DNA of 64,000 bases from Elymus sibiricus (GCA_039707655.1 CM077666.1:287793166-287857165); one strand, 5' to 3'; counted from the stretch's first letter, positions 24,397-34,456 are shown. Notes: generated from the letters alone by a model not told the origin. Made by a program: numbers and translations.

Positions 24397-25303
24397 TGTC
24401 GGAAGTCGGGCTCCGGGGACCCAAAGGTTCGAACACTGGGGTGAGCTCGTTCTACCACTTCGTCTCCTACCACGGCTAAGCGACGGCGAGGCTACGGCGA
24501 AAGCGCACTAGCGGGGAACGGACCGTTGACTCAGCGGTTTACCCAGGTTCGGGCCACCTTGCGGTGTAAGACCCTACTCCTGCTTGGTTGGTATTGCTCT
24601 GGTGAGAGAGAGTACAAGGTTGGGGATGATGAGAGTGGGAGCCGATCGGGTCTTCTCTACAAAGGCAGCTCTGCCCCCCTTATACCCGCCTTGGTCCTCT
24701 TCCCCCTTGAAACTTAGGCGGGAAGGGCTGCCACACTTGGCGGGTTTTGAAAGGGGACAGACGCTCAGGCTATCCTGACTAAAGGCGGTCTTCGCCTGCC
24801 AAAGCGTGATCCATGACGCACCGGTGGGCTCGGTGGTGACCTCCATCCTGCGCGCCCGCCGTCTTGGTCTTCCCTCGCCGATCGGGCAACCTTTGGGGTT
24901 GCTTTGGGGAGTAGATAGTTGGCCCTGCTCCCTTAACACAAAAGAGGAAACCACCTTCGTCTGCGCCTGCTGGCGCGGCCTCTGTCGTCGCTCGTCGCCG
25001 CACGCGTCACCCACGTGATGGGCCCCAGACCGCGCGGCTGTGCCGAACGGCCTTCGTCTCGTGCGCCTTCGGAAAGGGGCCTCGGGAGGCCACCTCAGGA
25101 GGTCGCCTTGAGGACCTCGCGAGGCCATTGGTGGTGATGCTGAGCTTTGCTTGCAGCTCCCTGAGGAGGGGTCCTCAGGAGGCCAGGGCCTCATGAGGGG
25201 TCTTGGTGAGGTGCTTGGTGATGACGGCCTGCTGGGCCCACGCCAGGCGTTGCGCCCTGGGCCAAAGGCAGACGGGCCTGGATACCCCGGGTTCCATGGG
25301 CCC
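24397..25303 (-). repeat. 3' LTR of the non-autonomous Gypsy
   Basis: Matches 30556-31470 from TGTCGGAAGTCGGGC to CCATGGGCCC at 25303. Instead of the terminal GACA it runs into a second copy of a ~40-bp segment (CCCACGCCAGGCGTTGCGCC..., 25238 and 25300), so the inner LTR edge has been rearranged by a short tandem duplication. A TATA-like GTATAAG on the minus strand lies near 24680. Confidence 0.85.
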
Positions 25304-25554
25304 ACGCCAGGCGTTGCGCCCTGGGCCAAAGGCAGACGGCGCGGGCCCTAACCACCTGGGGCCAGGCGCGACGCGTGGCACACGATGTGACGGGGGGCGC
25401 CTCCACTTCTCCCACGAGGCCTTGGTAACCGCCCGCGCTGACATAAAACCTGCCGCGGGCGACACGAAGCCATCATTGCCTTCCTTCATACTTGCTGTTG
25501 CTCCAACTCCCAACGCCGGAGAAGGCGGAGCGACGGGAGGAGCTCCGCGCCGAG

Positions 25555-25561
25555 CATAAAG
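25555..25561 (+). promoter_or_regulatory. TATA-like box of the antisense B3-like gene
   Basis: CATAAAG lies 84-90 bp before the ATG at 25645, in a GC-rich context with a pyrimidine-rich leader (CTTCTCCTTCCTCC) after it. This is typical of a plant Pol II core promoter and suggests the antisense gene has its own start site. Confidence 0.45.
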
Positions 25562-25644
25562 AGGGGAAGAGGGAAGCCGGAGCCCTCCACCCATCTTCTC
25601 CTTCCTCCAACTTCCTTCGCCTTCTTGCTAGAGTCGCCACAGAG

Positions 25645-26430
25645 ATGGTGAGGGAGAGAGGGCGCGGCCGTGCTTCCGCTGCTGCATCCCAGGTTCCGCC
25701 CCGGGGGCGCAGGCGCTCCCCGACGGTTGCCGACGCTGGGCCCAGCAATCGCGGAAGGGGTGCCGCTCGCGGGCGCGGAGGGCGAGGCGCGCGAGGCCGA
25801 GGCGGCCGCGGCGGAGCGGCCGCGCTACCGCCCCAGGCGGGAAGCCATTCGGCGGAGGCGGCGCATGAATTCATCGTAAACATGCACCGCAGCCCCTGCA
25901 CCTGGCTCCGGCTCCCGGACTACTTCGCGGCGGCGGTGGTGGAGCGCGCGCCCTTGGGCTTGTGGGTGCAGGCCGACGGCTACTATAACGGCCCCTCCTG
26001 GGTGGCGATGGAGTTCACTCCTTCGGGCTTCATGTTCTTGCGGCAGGGGTGGAAGTCGTTCGCCCTCGCCCGCGGCCTGAAACGGAGGCACGTCCTCCAA
26101 TTCAAGTACGATGGGGCCGCCACACTCTTCGTGAAGATCTTCGGGATCTCCGGCAGCCGCCTGGAGTGCTGCGCGGAGAGCGAGGATGGCAGCTACAGCG
26201 GCTCCTCCAGCGACGACGACAGCTCCAGCGGCGCCGCCCCCCGGCGGGGGCAGAAGCGACGACGACTCCCCCCGCGTCAAGAGCGAGAACGAGGACTCCG
26301 ACTAGGCACGCATGGCGACGATTCCGGAACCCCTGGCGGCGGGCACCGTGCGCGCGGTGACGGAGCCGCACCTGCCTGCAGCGCCTTCTTGGGGACGCGC
26401 GCGGTGCCCGCGCTGGAGTCTTGGGGGTGA
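25645..26430 (+). CDS. Antisense gene inside the Gypsy element: B3-like DNA-binding protein
   Basis: The frame from ATG 25645 (context AGAGATGG) gives 261 residues. It has a basic Arg/Gly-rich N-terminus (GRGAARGRGGRGARGRG, about 37-57), then at about 88-170 a segment that reads like a plant B3 domain: LRLPDYF, GLWVQADGYYNGPSWVAM, FMFLRQGWKSFALARGL, HVLQFKYDGAATLFVKIFG. After it comes a Ser/Asp-rich acidic tail. B3 domains bind DNA in nuclear regulators. The open frame then runs into Arg-rich sequence, while the +1 frame gives a better acidic end (DDDSPRVKSENEDSD, stop at about 26310), so a frameshift probably lies in the C/G runs near 26235-26250. The B3 call is by eye; it could be another plant beta-barrel domain. 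Confidence 0.6.
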   Translation: MVRERGRGRASAAASQVPPRGRRRSPTVADAGPSNRGRGAARGRGGRGARGRGGRGGAAALPPQAGSHSAEAAHEFIVNMHRSPCTWLRLPDYFAAAVVERAPLGLWVQADGYYNGPSWVAMEFTPSGFMFLRQGWKSFALARGLKRRHVLQFKYDGAATLFVKIFGISGSRLECCAESEDGSYSGSSSDDDSSSGAAPRRGQKRRRLPPRQERERGLRLGTHGDDSGTPGGGHRARGDGAAPACSAFLGTRAVPALESWG

Positions 26431-27349
26431 CAGCGCCTCGCCTGGGCCCCTGCTTTCTTTTTATTTTCCTGCATTGCACCGATGTAGCCCCACGGGGTCG
26501 TGAAAACAGTATCTTCCATGCTTAACTTAATGCTTTTGTGATTCGAGATGTATGCATTCTCCCCCGACGTCCTCTCGTGAGGCTGTTTTTTTTTCTTTGT
26601 TCGCCCCAGCGCTCTACGCCGTTAGGACCCAGCCCCCGAGCGGGCCTCAGCCGTCGCTGGTATGTCCGGTCGCGATGCCGGGACAAGGCCAGGAGGTGAG
26701 GGGCACCAGGAGCTAGTGAGGGCTCCTGAGGCGCGATGCTCAGGGAGCCCCCCTTTGGCGTGCAAGCGGCTCACGCAGAAGAAAAACGCTAGCACCCAGC
26801 GGGATCGCGAGGGGAGAGAGTTTGAGTGACTGCGAGGGCATCTCGCGAGGTAGTCGGACTTAGCTTTTGGCGGAGAGCGGCGTCGGGCAGCCATAGCTCA
26901 CGAGGAGCCGACACAGCCCGCGAGGCGTGTTCATGAGGCTCGGCGTTCGAAGAGTCTCCACCTCGCGAGGCCGGCTCGCGAGAGGCCGCCCGCGAGGTCC
27001 TCGCGCAGCTCGCCTCCTGGGGGACTACATGTCAACAGATTTCACGACAGGGGGGGGGAAGCGGCACGCGCTTGCCAACTTGCCCGTGGCTGTTGCGTGA
27101 GGAGGTAAGGCACCAAGGACCTTGGTGAGGTGACGTGCACGGGAGCAGGCCCGCGAGCCAGAGCTCAGTCGCTTGGATTTGGCGGCACTGCAGGGACGGA
27201 CCCGAGCACAGGCACCGTGCCTGTAGCCCCCGCTCACGGGATCGGCCAGGGGAGGGGTCGCGAGCGTGTGGCGCTCTACGGTCGGCATCGAACTTAACAG
27301 ACAATTAAGCAGGTAAAATAACTAATTAGGGTGAAATCAGCAAAATTCG
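26431..27349. other. GC-rich spacer of the Gypsy element with CTCGCGAGG motifs
   Basis: No coding sequence of either strand is supported. Many CGCGAGG/CTCGCGAG motifs (self-complementary TCGCGA core) occur at 26800-27010. The T-rich stretch 26455-26600 could be the 3' untranslated region of the antisense gene. A G-run with purines (GGGGGGGGGAAGCGG, about 27050) is present. Confidence 0.45.
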
Positions 27350-27830
27350 TTACACAACCAAAAGGATAGAGTTCCGGGAGCGAGGCACGGGAGGCGCGGC
27401 GAGGCGCGTGGGCCGCGCAGGGCGACGCGTCGAGCGCGCCTGGCGGGACTGCGCGGGGGTGGCGTCAGACCGCCTGGCGAGGCGCGCCGAGGGAGTCCGC
27501 TCCTCCGGGGCCACGGGGCTCGCGAGGAGCAGGGGGCCCGCGAGGCCCTGGCACGAAGGGCGCCAGCCTCTGGAAAGAGGCGCCGGCGTTAGCCCGAAGG
27601 GCATGCGCATGCCGCCGATGGTGGGGCCAATGCCCTGGCTGAATCGCGGCAGCTGGAAGGGGTCCTGAGGGCAGATCTTGTTGAGGCTGGTGAAGTCGAC
27701 GCACATGCGCTCCTTGCTGCCCTTCTTGGGGACGACAACCGGGTTGGCGAGCCATTCGGGATGGCGCACCTCACGGACGACCCCAGCTTCCTGGAGCTTC
27801 TGAACTTCCTTGACGATGAAATCTTGCTTC
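27350..27830 (-). pseudogene. Reverse-transcriptase stump of the Gypsy element
   Basis: The minus strand reads HPEWLANPVVVPKKGSKERM, CVDFTSLNKICPQDPF and LPRFSQ, the fingers part of Gypsy RT. It then jumps to MRMPFGL and, in another frame, ANAGASFQR. The palm segment between LPR and MPFGL and everything after NAGASFQR (including the YxDD motif) is deleted, and a frameshift is present. No polymerase can be made. Confidence 0.85.
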
Positions 27831-27988
27831 TCTGGCGCCTGGCGCCGTGCTTTCTACTTGACGGGGCGCGTATTGGGGCACACCGCTAAGTGGTGCTCGA
27901 TCACCTCCCTCGGCACACCGGACAAGTCAGATGCTTTCCAGGCGAAAACATCCGAGTTTGCCCGAAGGAAGGTGACGAGCGCGCTTTC

Positions 27989-28790
27989 CTATGCGGGAGG
28001 AAGGCCAGCGCCGATGGTGAAGGCAGGGCCGGAGCCGCTGCCGTCCACCGACACCTTCTTCGTCTCGGCGCGGTCCTGAGAGAACAACTTCTTCTTCTTC
28101 GCGGGCGCGGCCTCAGGAGGCTCGGCCGCGTCCTCGTCAGCCGGATGTGCGACCGCGGCGGCCTTGTAGGCGCGCTCGAGGGTGCTGGCCGCGTCCTTCT
28201 CGTCGCAGGTGACGGTGATGATGCTGCTGCAGCCGGGCATCTTGAGAACGTTGTAGGCGTGGTGGGTGGCCGCCATGAACTTGGTGAGAGCCGGGTAGCC
28301 CAAGATGGCATTGTAAGGCAAGCCGATGTGCGCCACGTCGAAGTCGATGAGCTCGGTGTGGTAGTTCTTGCGGGTGCCGAAGGTGACGGGGAGGCGCACT
28401 TGCCCCAGTGGGATGGTGGAGCCATCGGTCACTCCGGAGAAGGGCCTGGTCGGCATCAGCTGGTCGTAGGGCACCTGGAGCGTCTCGAAGGTCTCGATGG
28501 AGATCACGTTGAGGCCGGCGCCCCCGTCGATGAGGGTCTTGGTGACCGCGACGTTGCTGATGGTGGGAGTGCACAGCATGGGGAGCGTGCATGCGGAGGC
28601 CGTGGACTTGGGGTGGTCCTTTGAGTCGAAGGTGATGGCGTACTGCGACCACTTGAGGGGCCGCGCGGCCTCGGGCCTCGAGAGGGCGGCATACACCTCG
28701 CGAGAAAGTTGCTTGAAGTGGCGGATGGACGCGGGGGCTTGGGACCCGCCAAGGATCAGGCGACCGCACGAGGCTCCTGGTAGCCCCCGA
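27989..28790 (-). pseudogene. Gypsy aspartic protease region
   Basis: The minus-strand frame contains LILGGSQAPAS, FKQLSREVYAAL, then the protease with LIDGGAGLNVIS (active-site Asp in a DGGA context usual for this lineage) and YNAILGYPALTKF. It is in a different frame from the upstream gag. The canonical joined sequence suggests a one-base deletion at about 28765-28770, between RAVA and LILGG, split gag from the protease. The protease would mature gag in the particle. Confidence 0.8.
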
Positions 28791-30492
28791 CGCCCTCGTC
28801 AGGCTGGTTGACATTGTTCCTCCGGGGTGGCGGCGGCAGCGGCGAAAGAGCGGCATCGGCCTGAGGATTCACCTCACGAGGCTGGTCGCGCCAGGCGGCC
28901 TCACGAGACCGGTCGCGCCAGTCGGCCTCACGAGGCTGGTCGCGCCAGGCGGCCTCACGAGGCTGGTCGCGCCAACCCTGGCGGAAGTTGCCGTTGCCGT
29001 TGCGGCCGTCCCAACGATTGCCGCCGCGGCCACCTCCACTGCCGGTGCCGCGGCCATTGCGGTCGTCTCGGCGGCTTTGACGCACGTCACGGAGCGCCTT
29101 GAGCTCCTGACAGTCTTCGGTGCTATGGGAGCGCACGTTGTGGAAGGCACAGAGCGGCCGGCTGTCTTTCCTGGGCTCGTCGTGGTCACGGCCGCGCTTC
29201 TGCTCGGGCTCCGCCGCGAGCACGGCAGGGCCCTTACGCTTGACGTCCTTGCTCTTGGCCTTGGCGGCGTCGAGCGCCGCGTCGGGGTCATTGTGGACGA
29301 AGAGGCGGCCCTCTTCTGCCTTGGCGCACTTGTCGGCGAGGTCAAGCAGCTCAACCACGAAGTCGAGCTCACCGTTGATGGCGAGCTTCTCGCGCATCTT
29401 GATGTCCGTGACGCCGGTGGAGAACGCAGAGATGACGGCCGCGTCGGAGGCGCGCGGGATCTTGTTACGCACCTGGCTGAAGCGCTGGATGTACTTGCGG
29501 AGGGTCTCGTCTGAGCGCTGCCGAACACGCCGCAGGTCGTTGATGGTGAGGGAGCGGTCCTGCGTGCCCTTGAAGTTGGCGACGAACTGGCTGCAGAGCT
29601 CGGCCCACGATGAGATGGACGCCTCGGGGAGGTTCATGAGCCAGGAGCGCGGGCCGTCCTTGAGGGCCATGGGGAACCAGTTCGCCATGACCTTGTCGTC
29701 GCCGTTCGCCGCCTCGACGCTCAGCGCGTAGAGCTGGAGGAACTCCGTGGGGTTGGGGGTGCCGTCGTAGCGCAGAGGCAGCTCAGGCTTGAACTTCGCG
29801 GGCCAGACCACGCGACGCAGCTCGCGGGTGAAGGCATAACAACCCACACCGCTTGAGAGTACACCGCCAGCGAGGGCGGCGTGGTTTTGGCGCCCAGCCG
29901 CCGCAACGTCTTGAACGGCCTGGTCCTGGCGCTGGCGCTGGCGCTCGAGGAGCACTCGCGCATCAGGAGGCGCACGGCGGATGATCTGGCAGCTGGCCTC
30001 GTCTCGGATCGGTGAGGAGGCGCCGCGGGACGGGTGACGAGCCCGCGCGTTACGCTGGGGCCCGCCTTGCTCGTCGTGTAGAGGAGGCGGCGGGGGAGCG
30101 CCGTGCACTAGGTCCCCAGCGCGGGACGGCGGAGGGCGGAGCGAGTGGGAAGGCGCCGGGGCGTCCCCGGCAGCGTTGACGAGCTCGGCGATGCGACCAA
30201 GCCAGGCGTCGTAGCCGGCGTCAGCCGGACGGTAACGGAGCAGCTCGCGTGCCATGAGCAGCGCGGCCTGCGGGTTCGGCGGCCCATGGTGGGCGAGGGA
30301 GGAGGCCGTGGCGGTGTGGCCGTTCGCCTGCGCAGAGGGGTGCAGAGAGGAGTCTTGCCGCTCGCGGGCAGCGGGGTCTGTGGCGGCGGCAGCCTCGGCG
30401 TCGGGGCGGCGGCGGTTGCCGCAGGCCACCGGCTCCGTCTGAGCCACACGGCCAGCCCTGCGCTCGGCGCACTCGCGACGTGCGTCGACCAT
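28756..30492 (-). CDS. Gag of the non-autonomous Gypsy element
   Basis: This is an intact 578-residue minus-strand frame starting 63 bases after the LTR edge (ATG 30492). Order: low-complexity N-terminus; Retrotrans_gag core around residues 220-330 (LPLRYDGTPNPTEFLQLYAL, FPMALKDGPRSWLMNLP, ELCSQFVANFKGT, SDETLRKYIQRFSQVRNKIP); then a CAFHNVRSHSTEDCQ zinc-finger-like motif (CX2-H-type) and four repeats of a WRDQPREA unit near 515-555. Gag would package the RNA; it is the only uninterrupted element protein here, as in many non-autonomous elements. The start is the first ATG after the primer site. Confidence 0.85.
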   Translation of the reverse strand: MVDARRECAERRAGRVAQTEPVACGNRRRPDAEAAAATDPAARERQDSSLHPSAQANGHTATASSLAHHGPPNPQAALLMARELLRYRPADAGYDAWLGRIAELVNAAGDAPAPSHSLRPPPSRAGDLVHGAPPPPPLHDEQGGPQRNARARHPSRGASSPIRDEASCQIIRRAPPDARVLLERQRQRQDQAVQDVAAAGRQNHAALAGGVLSSGVGCYAFTRELRRVVWPAKFKPELPLRYDGTPNPTEFLQLYALSVEAANGDDKVMANWFPMALKDGPRSWLMNLPEASISSWAELCSQFVANFKGTQDRSLTINDLRRVRQRSDETLRKYIQRFSQVRNKIPRASDAAVISAFSTGVTDIKMREKLAINGELDFVVELLDLADKCAKAEEGRLFVHNDPDAALDAAKAKSKDVKRKGPAVLAAEPEQKRGRDHDEPRKDSRPLCAFHNVRSHSTEDCQELKALRDVRQSRRDDRNGRGTGSGGGRGGNRWDGRNGNGNFRQGWRDQPREAAWRDQPREADWRDRSREAAWRDQPREVNPQADAALSPLPPPPRRNNVNQPDEGVGGYQEPRAVA

Positions 30493-30537
30493 GGGGTTGT
30501 TGGAGCGGAGGGCGGAGCAGAAGAACAGTAGCGCACC

Positions 30538-30555
30538 CCTACCTGGCGCGCCAAA
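30538..30555 (-). other. Primer-binding site of the non-autonomous Gypsy
   Basis: On the minus strand the 5' LTR is followed directly by TTTGGCGCGCCAGGTAGG, the primer-site sequence common in grass Gypsy elements of the RIRE2/Tat type. Confidence 0.75.
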
Positions 30556-31470
30556 TGTCGAAAGTCGGGCTCCGGGGACCCAAAGGTTCGAACACTGGGG
30601 TGAGCTCGTTCTACCACTTCGTCTCCTACCACGGCTAAGCGACGGCGAGGCTACGGCGAGAGCGCGCTAGCGGGGAACGGACCGTGGACTCAGCGGTTTA
30701 CCCAGGTTCGGGGCACCTTGCGGTGTAAGACCCTACTCCTGCTTGGTTGGTATTGCTCTGGTGAGAGAGAGTACAAGGTTGGGGATGATGAGAGTGGGAG
30801 CCGATCGGGTCTTCTCTACAAAGACAACTCTGCCCCCCTTATACCCGCCTTGGTTCTCTTCCCCCTTGAAACTTAGGCGGGAAGGGCTGCCACACTTGGC
30901 GGGTTTTGAAAGGGGACAGACGCTCAGGCTATCCTGACTAAAGGCGGTCTTCGCTTGCCAAAGCGTGATCCATGACGCGCCGGTGAGCTCGGTGGTGACC
31001 TCCGTCCTGCGCGCCCGCCGTCTTGATCTTCCCTCGCCGATCGGGCAACCTTTGGGGTTGCTTTGGGGAGTAGATAGCTGGCCCTGCTCCCTTAACACAA
31101 AAGAGGAAACCACCTTCGTCCGCGCCTGCTGGCGCGGCCTCTGTCGTCGCTCGTCGCCGTGCGCGTCACCTACGTGATGGGCCCCAGACCGCGCGGCTGT
31201 GCCGAACGGCCTTCGTCTCGTGCGCCTTCGGAAAGGGGCCTCGGGAGGCCACCTCAGGAGGTCGCCTCGCGAGAGGACCTCGCGAGGCCGTTGGTGGTGA
31301 TGCTGAGCTTTGCTTGCAGCTCCCTGAGGAGGGGTCCTCAGGAGGCCAGGGCCTCATGAGGGGTCTTGGTGAGGTGCTTGGTGATGACGGCCTGTTGGGC
31401 CCACGCCAGGCGTTGCGCCCTGGGCCAAAGGCAAACAGGCCTGGATACCCCGGGTTCCATGGGCCCGACA
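30556..31470 (-). repeat. 5' LTR of the non-autonomous Gypsy
   Basis: On the minus strand it starts TGTCGGGCCCATGGAACC at 31470 and ends GACTTTCGACA at 30556 (915 bp), with a GTATAAG TATA-like box near 30840. It has clean TG..CA ends with the target copy ACATA outside. Confidence 0.92.
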
Positions 31471-31475
31471 ACATA

Positions 31476-32772
31476 GAAGGCAAGAAGCAAATAAACCCAA
31501 GTTTATAAGAGGTCCAACTAGCCAAAAACTCATTCATGGATTGATGGAAATGAGTGTGCACCATGTATTATGGACGCCCGACATTTGGCTAGTCTCTGTG
31601 AACTTGTTGACTTAACTTTATTATCATATCCCTCTTACTTACCATCAATATGTGTAGCTTTGGTCATTTGTCAAGGCATCCTCTCCTATATAAGGCCCTA
31701 GGAGCATGTCACATATTCACTCACTCTTGAATGTCCAAGAGCTCCTAAGGAGAGACTAGGGAGCTCTCGAGTCGAGACAAAGGAATCTAATACAACTCGG
31801 ACTGACATTGAAGAAAAGAAATCTTGGAAGGATGGCAAGTTAGTCGTGAACGACTCGGGACTATGACCCCCCCCCCCCTACACACACACCCAAACAACAA
31901 CAACAACAACAGATGTGTTTGACTAGAGTTGTGACTTGATTTTTGCTCAAATGTTGCCAACAAATGCATACTATCTTCTACAAACCATGGGCATCTAAAA
32001 ATCACAACTATACACATGTCATTTACAAGTTGCGAGATCAATGTGTGCAAGCCAAAGATAATAAGGTGCCACATGGGCTAGCCCGAGTTGACTTAGGTTA
32101 TGTTAGTGTTGAACATGTGTCACCGATATTTTATTGGATAACTGGCCCCAACTTACTTTGCAATGGAGCATTTTTCATTATCCTACAAGAATTGACAACT
32201 TTGTAATACTACAAAATTCCAAACATCACAAAAGTAGGGACTTTGCGTTAGGAACATGTTATTATAGGTGAGGTCGGTTGTGGAATTTAAGTGACAATCT
32301 TTGAATCTGTTGGAGCTTTGAGTTGAGCCAAGAAGTTTGTGGATCGAACTTGAAAATTTCAAAGTTGGGTTAGTTCTTAAATGAGCTAAATATTTACAAA
32401 AATATGTATATTTTTTTGTTGAAAGGAGACAAATATAAATGAAATGTTTTGTTGCGTTTGCCAAGAACGTGAACGCCCCTGGGATAGTCGTTTACAAATT
32501 CATATTATGAAGAACAGTAACTCGAGGAAAATCGAATCAGTTTTTTTTTTTTGCAACATGTTATGAAATCTCGATTCGATGATTTTGTGCAACAAAGCAG
32601 GAAAACATCTGGTGCTTTCATGGCTTATGTGCTACAATGTTCTGGTCTCACAAAACTCAAATTTTAAATTTTTAGTTTTTAAATATTTGTGGATGTTTAC
32701 AAGATACGTGCCTATCATCCCTAAAAATTCAAATCCAAAAAAGAGACGCAGAGAAAAAAAGGCATATCCATA
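31476..32772. other. Intergenic stretch, no gene recognised
   Basis: AT-rich sequence without coding signal or intron-like structure. It holds short simple repeats only: C-run plus CACACACACCC and (CAA)n at about 31867-31910, and a T-run near 32540. Confidence 0.55.
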
Positions 32773-32789
32773 TGTGAATAGTGTCATTT

Positions 32790-33451
32790 TTTTGCGAGAA
32801 AACTTCTGATCTATTTATCAACTGTCATTGTCATGGTAGTACAAAGAACACCAGAAGTAAAAATTACATCCAGGTCCGTAGACCACCTAGCGACGACTAC
32901 AAGCACTGGAGCGAGACGAAGGCGCGCCGCCGTCATCGCCCCTCCCTCATAGGAGCCGGGCAAACCTAGTTGTAGTAGACAGTCGGGAAGTCGTCGTGCT
33001 ATGGCCTCATAGGACCAACGCACCAGAACAACAACCGCCGCTGATGAAGAGAAGTGTAGATTAGAAGAATCCAAACTGTAGACACACGGACGCAGACGAA
33101 CAAAGACCGGATCCAAACGGATCCACTGAAGACAAACACCGACCGGATCCCACGAGATCCGCCGGAGACACACCTCCACACGCCCTCCGACGATGCTAGA
33201 AGCACCACTGGAACGGGAGCTAGGTGGGGAAATACTTATTCCATCTTCAGAAAGCCGCCGCCGCCTCGTCTTTCTGAGCATGTCACAAACCCTAACAAAA
33301 CTAAAAAAAACACGTAAAAACGAAGCCCTCCCGCCGGCAAGGGCCGAGATCCACCGTACCTCCATGGTCCTAGGACATAGGAGATGAGGCGGACCGGCGG
33401 TGGCGCAGGCGAGAGGCAAGCAAAACCCTAGCTGATAGCTTGGATCGTGGC
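32790..33451 (-). mobile_element. Non-LTR retroposon (SINE-like or truncated LINE), minus strand
   Basis: The body is bounded by a 17-bp perfect direct repeat (TGTGAATAGTGTCATTT) at 32773-32789 and 33452-33468. A T-run next to the left copy is the poly(A) tail of a minus-strand insertion. Long target duplication plus poly(A) is the hallmark of LINE-type integration. The body has no reverse transcriptase; in sense it starts near CACGATCCAAGC and ends at TTCTCGC plus poly(A). Family not named. Confidence 0.85.
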
Positions 33452-33468
33452 TGTGAATAGTGTCATTT

Positions 33469-33882
33469 GGCTCTTGTTTTTTGTAACACTATTTATGTTG
33501 GATTCGTCTTCTATTTTGAATTTTTGGTATAATGTTCAGGGATTATAGACACATATCTTGTGAGTGTCCACAAATTTTTTGAACGATTTTAAAACTTATA
33601 AATTTGAGCTTTATGAGAAGGGGAGTAATGCTACACTTACGAAAGAAGTTAACGTAATGTTACGTGATTAGGCGGTTGGCAGATTTTAATTGGTGTTAGG
33701 GGGAGACGGGGCCCACCCCACTGAAAATAGGGGGCAGAGAATTAGGGAAGGAAGGTTTACTTAGCCTCTTCGTAGTCCTTCGTAGGTGTAGGATTATTGA
33801 TGAGAAGGGACCATGGTGCCACCTAAGCTATGGAAGCACCAAAATATCCGGTCCACCACCACTGCAAGCACCGCCCGAGCGG
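33469..33882. other. Intergenic stretch upstream of the F-box gene
   Basis: No coding frame or repeat boundary recognised. It is AT-rich, then mixed, up to the Mutator-like insertion. Confidence 0.45.
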
Positions 33883-33891
33883 CAACACCTG

Positions 33892-34391
33892 GGAAGAAAA
33901 TCCTATGCGACCGTGAGACCCTCTCTAGCTGAGGACACTTGGCAAGGCAAGTCAATTAATTCCCCAATTCCAATTAATTCTCTATAATCCCGTTCCTTCC
34001 ATCCCACTCTCACGTCAGTCTATCACCATGTACAAGATGCAGCTTGTAGGACGTCGACGGAGCAGAGGAGCTGGACGGTGGCCGTGGACGGCGCAGAGCG
34101 CCGGTGGGCAGCTATGCAACGAGCAGGACGAGCTGTCGGGGCGCCGAGGAGGGCGGTCGTAGACGACGGAGGAGAGTAGCCGGAGAAGCGCCTCAAGGGC
34201 GAGCTTCCGGGGCGCCGAGGAATGCCGGGGAGAGCAGCCGAGGCGGCGGGGACGGCGCCGGCTGCCGTGGCCCGCGGCGAGCGAGCAGAAGAAGAAAAGG
34301 GTCTACGTGCTTGAGATTCGATTTTGCCACGTGTCCTCAGCTGGAGAGGGTCTCACAATCGCTTTGTGCAGGTCGCATAGGATTTTCTTCC
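33892..34391. mobile_element. Mutator-like MITE in the 5' region of the F-box gene
   Basis: Target duplication CAACACCTG (9 bp) at 33883-33891 and 34392-34400, the size expected for Mutator-like elements. Terminal inverted repeats of over 50 bp begin GGAAGAAAATCCTATGCGAC and include TGAGACCCTCTC and the GTGTCCTCAGCT segment. The left arm lacks a ~15-bp piece present in the right arm. The interior (34040-34290) is very GC-rich, as in Pack-MULEs, but I could not assign it to a captured gene. The element ends 65 bases before the ATG of the F-box gene. Confidence 0.88.
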
Positions 34392-34456
34392 CAACACCTG
34401 CGCCTCTCTCTCTCTCTAAAAACCCCAGGTACCGCGCCGCGGCGAACGCCGGCGAG

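Larger units (their letters stand above)
24397..31470 (-). mobile_element. Complete non-autonomous Ty3/Gypsy element with antisense gene
   Basis: The element is flanked by ACATA at 24392-24396 and 31471-31475, a perfect 5-bp target duplication. It lies on the minus strand: 5' LTR 30556-31470, primer site 30538-30555, gag, protease, a reverse-transcriptase stump, then a GC-rich spacer and an opposite-strand gene (25645-26430), then the 3' LTR. There is no RT core, RNase H or integrase, so it needed proteins from a partner element. The LTRs differ at roughly two dozen positions by hand count in ~900 bp, mostly transitions, which suggests a fairly recent insertion. Grass Tat-lineage Gypsy elements are known to carry extra antisense ORFs near the 3' LTR; this fits that group. 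Confidence 0.92.

Noticed and set aside
25492..25644. Longer N-terminus for the antisense gene from an upstream ATG
   Set aside because: It would overlap the TATA-like box and leader; the ATG at 25645 has better context.
25825..26280. Minus-strand frame opposite the B3-like gene
   Set aside because: GC-rich shadow without a domain; the element's own coding order does not place a protein here.
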